NCBI GenBank assembly: GCA_021799435.1
Contig: JAJZAN010000022.1
Coordinates: 1 to 39,674 of the forward strand
Origin: Bacillota bacterium
Lineage (GTDB): Bacteria > Bacillota > Sulfobacillia > Sulfobacillales > Sulfobacillaceae
Direction: 5' to 3'
Length of the DNA: 39,674 bases
How positions within the stretch are numbered: the first letter of the stretch is position 1; the number at the start of each line of letters is the position of its first letter. Shown here piece by piece: positions 16,231 through 24,638 of this stretch. The notes under the pieces are model-generated. The model made no database searches. It saw only the letters and a list, made by a program, of their open reading frames with translations, and was not told the origin of the DNA. Position numbers and translations under genes: made by a program.

Positions 16231-17095
16231 GCGCGCCTCCCTGCAGCTGGGCTGTTTTGGGCCATTTAACCGGCTCTTCCAAGCCCTGCAGCGTTAAATA
16301 ATAGTGTCGGAGCGTATCTCCGCGAAGTCCCACTCTCAGCGCCTCCAAAGCCAGCACGTCCTGTGGTTGGACGTTGCCGAGGTTGATGTTGGGACCAAAC
16401 TGCATGATAAGCTCCTGCTGCTGCTTCTTCTGCGGAGCTTCCCACAAGAGCCGCGATGTATCCCGCACGTGCTCTACCATGCTCGAAACCTCATCCTCCA
16501 GAATATTCCCCTGGTTGTCGTAAATGACAACCCCTTCGCCGCTTTCACGGCCCTCAACAATCACCACGTCGGATCCGGCATCGACATCGCGGTTGACCTG
16601 TTCGTAAAGCGGTATGGTGCTGACCTGGTCCCGCGGATCCTTTTTGCCTACCTCGCTGATGACTAAATCAAATCCGTAAGTGCGCGCCAGCTTGATGGTG
16701 TTGTAGCGCGTCTCCTCATCAATATTAATGGTCCCGTCAGAAATTTCCACTCCCGTGAATCCCAGGTCGCGGGCTCGATCCAGATACTGCAGGATGCGGC
16801 CCTGCAACAGGGCCAGTTCCAGAAACGTGCCGCCCGGGAAAATGTGCACCCCATACGATTTCACCAGTTCAATTTTTTGCCGCAAGAGTCTGGTGTTGTA
16901 GAAGGCCGATGTGCCAAAGGTCAACTTTAAGTGGTCGACGTAATCGGACGCCAGTTCCATCAAATCACGCGTATCGGTGAGGCCCAATCCCTTGTCGATC
17001 ACCATTGTAAGACCCGTGGTACGGGGCTTTTGGGCGCGGTCCTTAAAGGGAAAATCCAAAATGTCGAGCCATGCTTCGCCGTCGTGCCGCAGCAT
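16214..17095 (-). CDS. comA: phosphosulfolactate synthase
   Basis: Predicted 293-aa TIM-barrel enzyme adding sulfite to phosphoenolpyruvate to make phosphosulfolactate. The sequence contains RTTGLTMVIDKGLGL near the N-terminus, then YVDHLKLTFGTSAFY, FPGGTFLELAL, GFTGVEISDGTI and VISEVGKKDP, all typical of ComA and Bacillus YitC. The start at 17095 has AGGAGGG 9 nt upstream; the longer frame has no such site. Together with comB and nearby SASP genes, a role in spore sulfolactate is likely (inference). Confidence 0.93.
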   Translation of the reverse strand: MLRHDGEAWLDILDFPFKDRAQKPRTTGLTMVIDKGLGLTDTRDLMELASDYVDHLKLTFGTSAFYNTRLLRQKIELVKSYGVHIFPGGTFLELALLQGRILQYLDRARDLGFTGVEISDGTINIDEETRYNTIKLARTYGFDLVISEVGKKDPRDQVSTIPLYEQVNRDVDAGSDVVIVEGRESGEGVVIYDNQGNILEDEVSSMVEHVRDTSRLLWEAPQKKQQQELIMQFGPNINLGNVQPQDVLALEALRVGLRGDTLRHYYLTLQGLEEPVKWPKTAQLQGGARGKND

Positions 17096-17244
17096 ATGCG
17101 ATCCCTCCTGATTCGTGGTCGATGCGATCCTTGGCACCATATTCCCGGCGCCAGGCGAGGGTGACGGCCAAATTTTGACGGGATTGAGAAAAGCATGGGG
17201 GGCAGGTTATGAGAGACGACTCGAAGAAGATGGGGAGGATCGCG

Positions 17245-18606
17245 ATGGCTCAGGAAACGCACGGCGCGCATCACGCGTCGGCTTCGAATTCCAAGTCCCA
17301 AGACCAGAAATCCCATGCTATGAAATTATGGGTGCTTTGTTTGGTGCCCTTCATTATGGTGCTCGGCAACTCCATGTTGATTCCGGTACTGCCTAAAATG
17401 ATGAAGGTGATGCATCTCACCTTGTTTCAATCCGGATTGGTCATCACCATTTTCTCCATACCCGCCGGCGTAGTCATCCCCATGGCTGGAGCCCTCTCAG
17501 ACCGCATCGGCCGCCGCGTCATCATGGCGCCGTCCCTCATTCTGTACGGGCTGGGCGGACTGGGAGCCGGGTTTTCCGCTTGGCTCTTGCCCCACCCGTT
17601 CATGTGGATTATGGCGTCCCGGCTCTTGCAGGGCATCGGGGCCGGCGGAACATACCAACTCGCCATGGCTGTGGCCGGTGACATGTTCCAGTCCAAGAAA
17701 AGAGCTTCGGCACTGGGGTTGTTGGAAGCGGCCAACGGACTCGGCAAGGTGATCTCTCCGATTACGGGGTCCATCTTAGCCCTGGTGGTCTGGTTTCTCC
17801 CATTTTTTGCGTACGGCGTATTGTCCTTTCCCATAGCCGCGCTAATTTGGTTTGTCTTGAATGAACCCAAGAAGCCGGCCCAAGCGGGCGGATTCGGACA
17901 GTACTGGCAGGGATTAAAGCATACCTTCACCACCAAGGGCCCCTCCATCTTGACCACCTTCTTAGGCGGTGCGGTGGTCCTGTTCATTTTGTTCGGAGTG
18001 TTGAGCTACCTGGCCGACATCTTGGAAAAGACCTTTGGCTACGGAGAAATTGTCCGAGGCCTCTTAATTGCCATCCCGGTCATGGCCTCCGCCATCACCT
18101 CTTATATCTCGGGCACCGTATTGCAAAAGCGCATCGCCAGCTGGGCACGCCGCATCGTCGTCATGGGCATGCTGCTGATCGCCGCCGCCATGGTGGTGGA
18201 GCCGTTCTTCGCCACGACCAATGTGGTCCTGGCCCTGCTGGTTTTGGTTTTCCAAGGCATCGGCACCGGCAGTGTGCTGCCGTCCATCAACACCATGGTC
18301 ACCAGCGCCACCACATCCAAGGAGCGCGGCGTGGTGACCAGCCTCTATGGCAGCGTGCGCTTTTTCGGGGTAGCCATGGGTCCGCCCGTGTTCAGCATGG
18401 CCATGTCCCATCGGTACATGGTGTTTTGGGGAGCGGCCGCCCTGGCGGTTGCCTCAGGTCTCTTGGCCTGGTTCATCATTAACGAAAAACAGATGCTGCC
18501 GAAAAAAATGCGGGGTGGGGGCGGAGGCCGACAGGGCCCCAAAAAGGGACACGTACACCGCCTGCGCCACAAGCCCCCCAAGGCGTCTCGCGAGAAGCTC
18601 TCGTGA
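17245..18606 (+). CDS. MFS multidrug or siderophore exporter (DHA1 type)
   Basis: Predicted 453-aa major facilitator with about 12 transmembrane helices. The first helix has FIMVLGNSMLIPVLP and motif A is GALSDRIGRRVIM, both typical of Bacillus drug-proton antiporters (DHA1; YmfD and TetA(L)-like). The cytoplasmic N-terminus (about 25 residues, Ser/His-rich) and the basic Gly/Lys-rich C-terminus are unusual extensions. I choose ATG 17245 because GGGGAGG is 6 nt upstream; ATG 17209 with GGGGGG is the alternative. The substrate is unknown. It is divergent from comA. Confidence 0.88.
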   Translation: MAQETHGAHHASASNSKSQDQKSHAMKLWVLCLVPFIMVLGNSMLIPVLPKMMKVMHLTLFQSGLVITIFSIPAGVVIPMAGALSDRIGRRVIMAPSLILYGLGGLGAGFSAWLLPHPFMWIMASRLLQGIGAGGTYQLAMAVAGDMFQSKKRASALGLLEAANGLGKVISPITGSILALVVWFLPFFAYGVLSFPIAALIWFVLNEPKKPAQAGGFGQYWQGLKHTFTTKGPSILTTFLGGAVVLFILFGVLSYLADILEKTFGYGEIVRGLLIAIPVMASAITSYISGTVLQKRIASWARRIVVMGMLLIAAAMVVEPFFATTNVVLALLVLVFQGIGTGSVLPSINTMVTSATTSKERGVVTSLYGSVRFFGVAMGPPVFSMAMSHRYMVFWGAAALAVASGLLAWFIINEKQMLPKKMRGGGGGRQGPKKGHVHRLRHKPPKASREKLS

Positions 18607-18620
18607 GACGTTTCTCCTTT
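18584..18620 (+). terminator. terminator at the end of the MFS gene
   Basis: Twelve-bp inverted repeat (18584-18595 and 18599-18610) with one mismatch and a 3-nt loop, followed by TTTCTCCTTT. The stem overlaps the stop codon. Confidence 0.75.
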
Positions 18621-18622
18621 AA

Positions 18623-18652
18623 GACATAAATGTCTGCGTCGGGCACACACTA
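18623..18652 (+). promoter_or_regulatory. candidate sigma-G promoter of the first SASP gene
   Basis: GACATA (18623-18628), a 17-bp spacer and CACACTA (18646-18652), close to the forespore consensus. It lies 34 bp before the start codon, in the same position as the better match in front of the second SASP gene. Confidence 0.5.
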
Positions 18653-18685
18653 CCAGCACCTTATGTAGGGGAGGTGACAAGCGAG

Positions 18686-18916
18686 ATGGCACGAGGCAGC
18701 AACACCGGCAACCGCGCATTGGTGCAAGGCGCCGCTAAGGCTCTGGACCAGTTCAAGTACGACGTAGCCCGAGAGATGCAGCTGAGCATTCCCGAAGACC
18801 ACTACTGGGGCGACATTTCTGCCCGCCAATGCGGCGCCGTAGGAGGCCACATGGTGAAGAAAATGATCGAAATGGCTGAACAAAACCTGGCCAGCGAGAC
18901 CACCCGGTTTCGGTAA
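18686..18916 (+). CDS. small acid-soluble spore protein, alpha/beta type
   Basis: Predicted 76-aa SASP, a forespore protein that coats and protects spore DNA and is digested at germination. The family core is seen: ALDQFKYDVAREM, then YWGDISARQCGAVGGHMVKKMIEMAEQNL. The GPR protease site, usually KYE-[IV]A, reads KYD-VA, so the P1 Glu is Asp. The ATG at 18686 has a full GGGGAGGTGA ribosome-binding site 8 nt upstream; a GTG at 18674 lies inside that site and is rejected. It is a near copy of the next gene. Confidence 0.95.
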   Translation: MARGSNTGNRALVQGAAKALDQFKYDVAREMQLSIPEDHYWGDISARQCGAVGGHMVKKMIEMAEQNLASETTRFR

Positions 18917-18924
18917 AAGTTACC

Positions 18925-18954
18925 GGGGTAAAAGGCTCTGGCCCAGCCATACTA
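18925..18954 (+). promoter_or_regulatory. sigma-G-type promoter of the second SASP gene
   Basis: A perfect CATACTA -10 box (18948-18954) with GGGGTA (18925-18930) as a weaker -35 at 17 bp, 32 bp before the start codon. SASP genes are the classic sigma-G targets. Confidence 0.55.
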
Positions 18955-18985
18955 ACATCACTTCGCAATGAGGAGGTGAGATACA

Positions 18986-19207
18986 ATGGCACGAGGCAGC
19001 AACACCGGCAACCGCGCATTGGTGCAGGGAGCCGCTAAGGCTCTGGACCAATTCAAGTACGAGGTCGCTCACGAGCTCGGACTGCAAGGCGTTGACGACG
19101 GCTACTGGGGCGAGATTCCGGCCCGTCAGTGCGGCGCCGTGGGTGGACACATGGTCAAGAAGATGATCGAGATGGCTGAGCAGAACTTGGCCGGCCGCTC
19201 CCGGTAA
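18986..19207 (+). CDS. small acid-soluble spore protein, alpha/beta type
   Basis: Predicted 73-aa SASP. The N-terminal 25 residues are identical to the upstream copy. FKYEVAHELG carries the canonical GPR cleavage site (Glu then Val-Ala), followed by GYWGEIPARQCGAVGGHMVKKMIEMAEQNL, the DNA-binding helix. The start has AGGAGGTGA 6 nt upstream. Its own forespore-type promoter precedes it, and a strong terminator follows at 19242. Confidence 0.96.
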   Translation: MARGSNTGNRALVQGAAKALDQFKYEVAHELGLQGVDDGYWGEIPARQCGAVGGHMVKKMIEMAEQNLAGRSR

Positions 19208-19241
19208 TTCATCTCTGGACTCGTAAATGGATCCACCTTCG

Positions 19242-19270
19242 AAAATGGACGGCGTTCGCCGTCCATTTTT
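19242..19270 (+). terminator. bidirectional Rho-independent terminator between SASP and spoVR
   Basis: Perfect 12-bp inverted repeat AAAATGGACGGC / GCCGTCCATTTT with a 4-nt loop and a T6 tail on the plus strand. The A run on the other side gives a T tract for the minus strand, so it likely also ends the spoVR transcript, whose stop is at 19278. Confidence 0.92.
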
Positions 19271-19277
19271 TCTGCCG

Positions 19278-20504
19278 TTAAATCACTTGGTCAATCCAGT
19301 CGCTGCCGTTGTGCGTAACCCGATGAGGTACCCGCTGGCGTTCCGTCAGAAGGGTGACAGGACCTTTCCAGAGCCGCTCCGCCACCAGTTTTAAAGCAAC
19401 CGGCAATTCGGCAAAGTCTAAGTCGCGTCCGTCGTGCAAATGTTTGAGCCGCAACGTTTGTTCGCTGGAGGGCTCTACCACCAAGCGCGGCAGACCCGCG
19501 TGATCTAGGTCATAGATGAGCCGCCGCCGAAGCTCTTCCGGGGACGCTGGATGCGGTGTACTGTCGGATTCCCGTTGGCGAAACAGGGCCAGACCGGCTT
19601 TTTCGACCACACCATCGGTCATAAAAGCCCGAGCCAACCCCACATCATCATACAAGTCGCGTGCCCCAGAGACCGCCGCCTCGCCCCCCTCCCGCCAAGC
19701 CTCTTGAAACAACAGAAAGCCAACGCGATAAGGATTGAGTTTGGGCGGTGCCACTTGCACGATTTTTGCGTTGAGACGGGCCGTCTCCCAGCTTTCCTCC
19801 GCCGTGAGATTCATGCGGCGCAAAATCTCTGTGTGGATGTACGTCGCATACCCTTCGTTGGCCATTTTCGTGAGCATCTGAGGCCAGAAATACCGCGCCT
19901 CATTCCAAATGAGAGCCAGCAAGTCGCGCTCCCAGTTGTCGAGGCGAGGTGCCCACCGAGCGGCGTAGCCCAGCACATCGTCCTCCACCCCGCCCATGGG
20001 CCGCTGACCCAACGTCTCTCCGCTAAATTCCGCCAGAACATGGGCCGCATCAATCAGCGTCTCCACCGCCCGATCCCCGTGCTGACGCCGCCAGTCGGCC
20101 ACCCGCCGGCGGTGATGCGCAGCCCGGGTTACCATGTCGGTTCCCAGCGCTCGAAATGCGCGATGATGGCGAAAGAAATCGGCATGGGCCAGCACATGGG
20201 CCACAATCATGAGCGCCTCGCCCGGGCTGGCGGTTTGGTCCACAAACGCGTAGGCCGGCACGTTGTTGAGCACCAGTTCATAGATTTGCGTGAGCCGAAA
20301 ATCAAAGGCGGTTTTCAAGCGCTGCTGACTCTTGCCGAAACTCCAGTGGCCATAACGGATGGGAAGCCCTCCGTTGCCGGCTAGAAGAGGAATAAAGTCC
20401 GGAGCCACCAACTCGAAATGCACATGCCCTGGCTCTAGACCCAACTCTTGAGCGACCGGCCAGACCCGCTCGGCCAGCGCATACAGCTGACTTTCCTCAA
20501 GCAT
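19278..20504 (-). CDS. spoVR: stage V sporulation protein R
   Basis: Predicted 408-aa SpoVR protein. Family stretches include the N-terminal LGLEPGHVHFELVAPDFI, GLPIRYGHWSFGKSQQ and VAHVLAHADFFRHH, then WPQMLTKMANEGYATYIHTE. B. subtilis SpoVR is needed for normal spore cortex; its biochemical activity is unclear. I choose ATG 20504 because AGGAGG is 6 nt upstream. It overlaps yhbH by 8 bp, the last gene of a prkA-yhbH-spoVR operon. Confidence 0.95.
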   Translation of the reverse strand: MLEESQLYALAERVWPVAQELGLEPGHVHFELVAPDFIPLLAGNGGLPIRYGHWSFGKSQQRLKTAFDFRLTQIYELVLNNVPAYAFVDQTASPGEALMIVAHVLAHADFFRHHRAFRALGTDMVTRAAHHRRRVADWRRQHGDRAVETLIDAAHVLAEFSGETLGQRPMGGVEDDVLGYAARWAPRLDNWERDLLALIWNEARYFWPQMLTKMANEGYATYIHTEILRRMNLTAEESWETARLNAKIVQVAPPKLNPYRVGFLLFQEAWREGGEAAVSGARDLYDDVGLARAFMTDGVVEKAGLALFRQRESDSTPHPASPEELRRRLIYDLDHAGLPRLVVEPSSEQTLRLKHLHDGRDLDFAELPVALKLVAERLWKGPVTLLTERQRVPHRVTHNGSDWIDQVI

Positions 20505-21633
20505 GGCGCGCCTCCTCGGGTCGGCCAAAGAAACGCGTCATGGCGCGAAAGATGTCGTCCTTTTCCCGCAGGATGACGACCCCTACACTGGGGAGATGGG
20601 AGAACTCCTGATATAGGGGCGAGGGGTTCCGCTCGGTGTCGTGAATCTCGCCGTAGCCAAACAGCGTCACCCGGCTGGCCAAATCGCGTCCCGACGCCAC
20701 GGCCGATCCGTTGTCCGAGGTGAGATTGCCACCGTCTGTGAAATGAAAGGCGTAAATATTGTACAAGTCCTGAGGAAAGCGGGTGTCCACAATATCGATG
20801 GCCATGCGGTATACCGACGAGGACACAGTCCCGCCCGAGGCCCCACGATGGAAAAAGGTCTCCTCATCCACCTCTCGGGCCCGCACGTCGTGCGCCAAAA
20901 ATACTAATTCAACGTGCGGATACTTCTGACGCAGAAACTCCGTCGTCCAAAAAAAGAAACTCTTCGCCAAGTACTTTTCAAAACTGCCCATGGATCCGGA
21001 GGTATCCATCATGGCGATGACCACTGCCCCGCCCTGATCGTCATCCACGGTGTCAAAAACGCGAAACCGCAGGTCTTCCGGTTCCAATCCCAGCCCTCCG
21101 CCCACCTGGGCGCGCCGCATCAGCGCGGCCTTCAACGTGCGTTTGCGGTCCCATTGGGACACCACCCCCGTCCGGCCAATGCTGGTAGGCTGTTCGCTAT
21201 GGCCAGCACCTCGGGAACGTTTGGCCAAATCCAAGTTGGGCAGCGCCAAATGGGAAAACACGGCCTGTTGCACATCTTCCAGAGATACCTCGGTCTCTTC
21301 CAGATCCACGCCCGGCTGGTCTCCGCCTTCCTTGCGACCGTCGGACGTTCCGCTGCCGCCGCTGCCATGGCCGGTTTCGTGGTCCGCCCGGCCTTCCTGG
21401 CCGACCGTTTCCCGAGAATCGGTGTCGAAGCGGATGCGGAATTCCTTCAATTCGGGAATCGGCACCGACAACGTGCGCTGACCGCTCACGACCACGATTT
21501 TTTCGTCGCTCACCATGTCGGCTAGGTGCTGACGGATCGCTTCTTCTACCTTGGCCTGGTGCCGGCGTCGCTCAGCACTGAAGAGCGGCGCCACCCCGTC
21601 CTGGCCTTGGGAGACACTGAAGGAAGACGTCAT
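20497..21633 (-). CDS. yhbH: YhbH family protein (DUF444, vWA-like domain)
   Basis: Predicted 378-aa sporulation protein. The C-terminal half carries a von Willebrand A-type domain: the MIDAS-like motif VIAMMDTSGSMGSFEKY (about residues 207-222), then HDVRAREVDEETFF and ASGGTVSSSVY. The middle section (about 85-125) is a polar, Gly-rich linker. YhbH/YeaH is always with PrkA and SpoVR; a bridging role is proposed but not proven. The start overlaps the prkA stop by 4 bp; the ribosome-binding site (GGGAGGG) is 11 nt away, so translation is probably coupled. Confidence 0.93.
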   Translation of the reverse strand: MTSSFSVSQGQDGVAPLFSAERRRHQAKVEEAIRQHLADMVSDEKIVVVSGQRTLSVPIPELKEFRIRFDTDSRETVGQEGRADHETGHGSGGSGTSDGRKEGGDQPGVDLEETEVSLEDVQQAVFSHLALPNLDLAKRSRGAGHSEQPTSIGRTGVVSQWDRKRTLKAALMRRAQVGGGLGLEPEDLRFRVFDTVDDDQGGAVVIAMMDTSGSMGSFEKYLAKSFFFWTTEFLRQKYPHVELVFLAHDVRAREVDEETFFHRGASGGTVSSSVYRMAIDIVDTRFPQDLYNIYAFHFTDGGNLTSDNGSAVASGRDLASRVTLFGYGEIHDTERNPSPLYQEFSHLPSVGVVILREKDDIFRAMTRFFGRPEEARHA

Positions 21634-23489
21634 CGGTTCAACAGCCCTCCCACGTGATGAATGGCTTTGGAGGCGCACCGCGGGCAATAGCGGCGCGTGG
21701 CCACCAGCGCCTCAGCGGCTCGCTCAATCTTCTCCAGGGTCCGCCGATCAGGGATGGGGGCCTTGGTCGTGATTTTCACTTCGTCCTTCATATCATCCAA
21801 CAGCTTTTCTTTCAACGCGCGGTGAAGACCGCTGTGGTCCAGGAAGTTCAACACCCGCTGCTGTTTTTTGGCGATTTCCAGACGGGTGTAGATTTCCTCG
21901 CGAAACGCAGGCGCCTGGACCTCCGAGATATGCATGCGCTCTTCCACCGAACGCAGCAGTGCCTCGTCCCAGCCACGATGCGAACGGCCAGCGCGCACCG
22001 CCAATACCACGTTGTCGATGTAGTTATGATAGAGATTGGTCAGCTCGTCATTCCAATCGTTCTGGAATGCCTCTAGGACGTCTTGCTCAACCTGCCGGTT
22101 GTACCACTCGCGCGCCAATTCCAGCCACTCACCTATTGGGCCGCGCTGAGACTTGTCCCAGAAGGGATTGGCTTCCAACCCGCGCTTCAAGCTGTCCAGC
22201 ACATCCTGCGCATCGATGCACTCCTGCCCTTCGTCCGCCATCAATGCAGCCAGGCGGTTCATCATAAAGCGCGGATCGAGGCCGCTCATCCCCTCGCCAG
22301 CCAGCCAGCCCTCGCGCCGCAGCATTTGATAGCGCGACAGATCGTCTTTGGTAACATAAATCTCAAACTTGCTCATCCGATCCGACCCGGGTTTAGGCTC
22401 TTCCGTAACCCGGGACAGAATAGAGACAGCCGCGGCGGTCTCCAAGGCCATCGGAGCCAAATGGAGGCCCTTAGGGCTGTGCGGCTCCATGAGCTTCCGG
22501 TAGATGCGCACTTCCGCGTCCAAATCCAGCGTATAGGGCACCGGCAGAACAAAGAGACGGGAAATGAGCGCTTCGTTGCGGGGATTTTGGATGAAACTGC
22601 GATACTCGTGCTCGTTGGTGTGGCCTATCACCACCTCATCGGCCGAAATGAGCTCATAGCGGCCCGTCTTGAAGTTTCCTTCCTGGCTCAAGGACAACAG
22701 ATGGTAGAGGAACTTTTCGTCCAGCTTCAGCATCTCTTGGAACTCCATGAGTCCGCGGTTGGCAATGTTCAGCTCTCCATCGAACCGAAAGGCTCTCGGA
22801 TCAGATTCACTCCCGTACTGGGAGATGGCGTGAAAGTCCACCGATCCCGTTAGTTCGCTGATGTCCTGACTCTTGGGATCCGATGGGGCGTAGGTGCCAA
22901 TACCGACCCGGCGGGACTCCGACAGTGCGATGCGCTCTACCAGCAGGTCTTGGAACCGGCCGTCGTGCACCCGCTCTACTTGATAGCGGCACCAGGGGCA
23001 CAACTGTCCCTCAATGGGCACCCCCAGCCGTTCCGACACGGAAGCCCTGAGCGGCTCCGGCACCAAATGCAGGGGCTCCTCGTGCATGGGACAGCCTTGA
23101 ATAGCGTACAGCGCCCCCCCGTCGGTGCGGCTAAAATGCTCCAATCCCCGCTTCAAAAGCCACACCAGGCTGGACTTGCCGCCACTTACCGGACCCACCA
23201 GCAGCAAAATGCGCTTCTTGACCTCGTGGCCGAGGGCCGCAGGCCTCAAATATTCATCCACCAGCAGGGACAGGGTTTCGTCCATTCCGAATAGCGAGTC
23301 TCGGAAAAATGGATAAGTGCCGTCGACCGTCTTAGATCCTGCCGCCATAATCATCCGGTACAGGCGGCGGTGTGCAGACTCGGCGACCCACGGCGTGGCT
23401 TGCACTTGGTCCAAATATTGCTGAAAGGTTCCCCGCCACGGGGGAATGGGTTCAGGCCCGGAGAGATGGGCGAAAGACAGGTCCGACAT
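21630..23489 (-). CDS. prkA: PrkA AAA+ ATPase (serine kinase/protease family)
   Basis: Predicted 619-aa protein. The AAA+ domain has Walker A GPVSGGKSS near residue 100. Two Cys-containing motifs follow (CPMHEEPLHLVP and CPWCRYQ), then a PrkA C-terminal domain. Another CPRC pair lies near the C-terminus (about 605). PrkA was first described as a serine kinase; later work on B. subtilis argues for an ATP-dependent protease needed for sporulation. AAGGAGG is 7 nt before the ATG. It heads prkA-yhbH-spoVR, 62 bp after corA with no clear terminator between. Confidence 0.94.
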   Translation of the reverse strand: MSDLSFAHLSGPEPIPPWRGTFQQYLDQVQATPWVAESAHRRLYRMIMAAGSKTVDGTYPFFRDSLFGMDETLSLLVDEYLRPAALGHEVKKRILLLVGPVSGGKSSLVWLLKRGLEHFSRTDGGALYAIQGCPMHEEPLHLVPEPLRASVSERLGVPIEGQLCPWCRYQVERVHDGRFQDLLVERIALSESRRVGIGTYAPSDPKSQDISELTGSVDFHAISQYGSESDPRAFRFDGELNIANRGLMEFQEMLKLDEKFLYHLLSLSQEGNFKTGRYELISADEVVIGHTNEHEYRSFIQNPRNEALISRLFVLPVPYTLDLDAEVRIYRKLMEPHSPKGLHLAPMALETAAAVSILSRVTEEPKPGSDRMSKFEIYVTKDDLSRYQMLRREGWLAGEGMSGLDPRFMMNRLAALMADEGQECIDAQDVLDSLKRGLEANPFWDKSQRGPIGEWLELAREWYNRQVEQDVLEAFQNDWNDELTNLYHNYIDNVVLAVRAGRSHRGWDEALLRSVEERMHISEVQAPAFREEIYTRLEIAKKQQRVLNFLDHSGLHRALKEKLLDDMKDEVKITTKAPIPDRRTLEKIERAAEALVATRRYCPRCASKAIHHVGGLLNR

Positions 23490-23551
23490 GCACTAGCCTC
23501 CTTCGTTACACGTCACACATTCGCTTTCAGTCTCTCCAGTTTTTCCCACCC

Positions 23552-24499
23552 CTAACCACGCCGTCGCTGATTTCTCACCCACAACAACAACACCACAGAG
23601 ATGAAAGCCATCAGGAGCAGGGAGTAGTAGTACCCGTATCGCCAATGCAGTTCGTGCATGTTGGTAAAGTTCATCCCGTAGATGGAGGCGATGGTGGTGG
23701 CAGGCAGAGCTAAGGTGGATACGATGGTGAGAAACCACATCACCTTGTTGATTTCGTTAGATTGCAGCGACGTGTAGGCCTCCACCATCTCCGCCAATCC
23801 ATTGCGAATGTCCTGCACTTCCGACACCACCTCATTCATGAGAAAAGACACGTCCTGGAAGTACGGGTGATTCCTTTTGCTCACATAGGGAAAGCCCTTG
23901 CTCTTCAAGAGTTCGACGATGGCCCCTTCCGGATCCAGAATGTGCTTGGCGGCCATGGCGCGCTTCCTCAGTGCCAAAATATCAGGCGACATGTTGGTGT
24001 AGGGGTGCATCAAGAGCCGGCGATGCAAGCTTTCGAATTGCCGATCCAGATCGTTGGCCAGTTGACGCAGCGCGACCACGTGGCGATCCAGCAGCTGATA
24101 CAGAGCGAAGTCGACACCTTCGTCCATCAACTGGTTCTTCCGCACATATTCGAACGCACCATCCACGACCTCCGATACACCATCGAGGTGCGCGGTCACT
24201 AAGAACTTTTGGCCCATAATAAAGCTCAAGTGTCGCAACGGCTCGTCGGCATCATGAGTCGGAATCAAGGCCAGCATGAAGCTCACCGCATCATCCTCCA
24301 CCAAAAGATTGGGCCGGTGATCGTGCCCTTGCAAGAGTCTTTCAATGACTTTGGGATGAGCTTGATACAGGTGGTTGACCACCTCTTGGACGGAGCCTTT
24401 GTCTTCGGGGCCCAGATCCACCCATAGCGAGTCCGATTCTTGGGGCCAAGAGTCGCTGACAAGAGTTTTTTGATTCTGGAGGTACAAGAAACGGGGCAA
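23552..24499 (-). CDS. corA: CorA-family divalent metal (magnesium/cobalt) transporter
   Basis: Predicted 315-aa CorA. The N-terminal domain (about 1-235) is soluble; two membrane helices follow near 255-275 and 287-307. The pore signature YGMNF (GMN) is intact after the first helix, and the C-terminus is basic. CorA forms a pentameric channel for Mg2+ and sometimes Co2+ or Ni2+. The start is a TTG at 24499 with GGAGG 7 nt upstream; no ATG fits. Confidence 0.92.
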   Translation of the reverse strand: MPRFLYLQNQKTLVSDSWPQESDSLWVDLGPEDKGSVQEVVNHLYQAHPKVIERLLQGHDHRPNLLVEDDAVSFMLALIPTHDADEPLRHLSFIMGQKFLVTAHLDGVSEVVDGAFEYVRKNQLMDEGVDFALYQLLDRHVVALRQLANDLDRQFESLHRRLLMHPYTNMSPDILALRKRAMAAKHILDPEGAIVELLKSKGFPYVSKRNHPYFQDVSFLMNEVVSEVQDIRNGLAEMVEAYTSLQSNEINKVMWFLTIVSTLALPATTIASIYGMNFTNMHELHWRYGYYYSLLLMAFISVVLLLWVRNQRRRG

Positions 24500-24638
24500 T
24501 GCAAATCCTCCCGCCAGGGTAAATTCCGAGCGCTTGGGTTCGGTGTGGATAATACTTCCCCAACGCCGGTTGAATTACGCGGCTAAAATGGATGGCCATG
24601 GGCCACACTAGCCCCTAAAGAGTGTCGAGGAGGCTGCT

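Larger units (their letters stand above)
18686..19062 (+). repeat. tandem duplication of SASP genes
   Basis: The first 77 nt of the two SASP genes (from 18686 and from 18986, exactly 300 bp apart) differ at only three positions, and the first 41 nt are identical. The 3' halves and promoters differ more. This suggests a recent duplication or gene conversion at the 5' ends. Confidence 0.85.

Noticed and set aside
17096-17244. Possible sigma-E promoter for comA (GGAATATGG then CATCGACC) and sigma-A promoter for the MFS gene (TTGACG)
   Set aside because: The -10 element for comA matches only weakly, and no -10 lies at 16-18 bp from the TTGACG.
18674-18685. Longer SASP start (GTG at 18674)
   Set aside because: The GTG lies inside the ribosome-binding site, and the paralog starts at the equivalent ATG.
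24581-24610. Forespore-type -10 (CACACTA) upstream of the YIEGIA gene
   Set aside because: There is no acceptable -35 at 17 or 18 bp.
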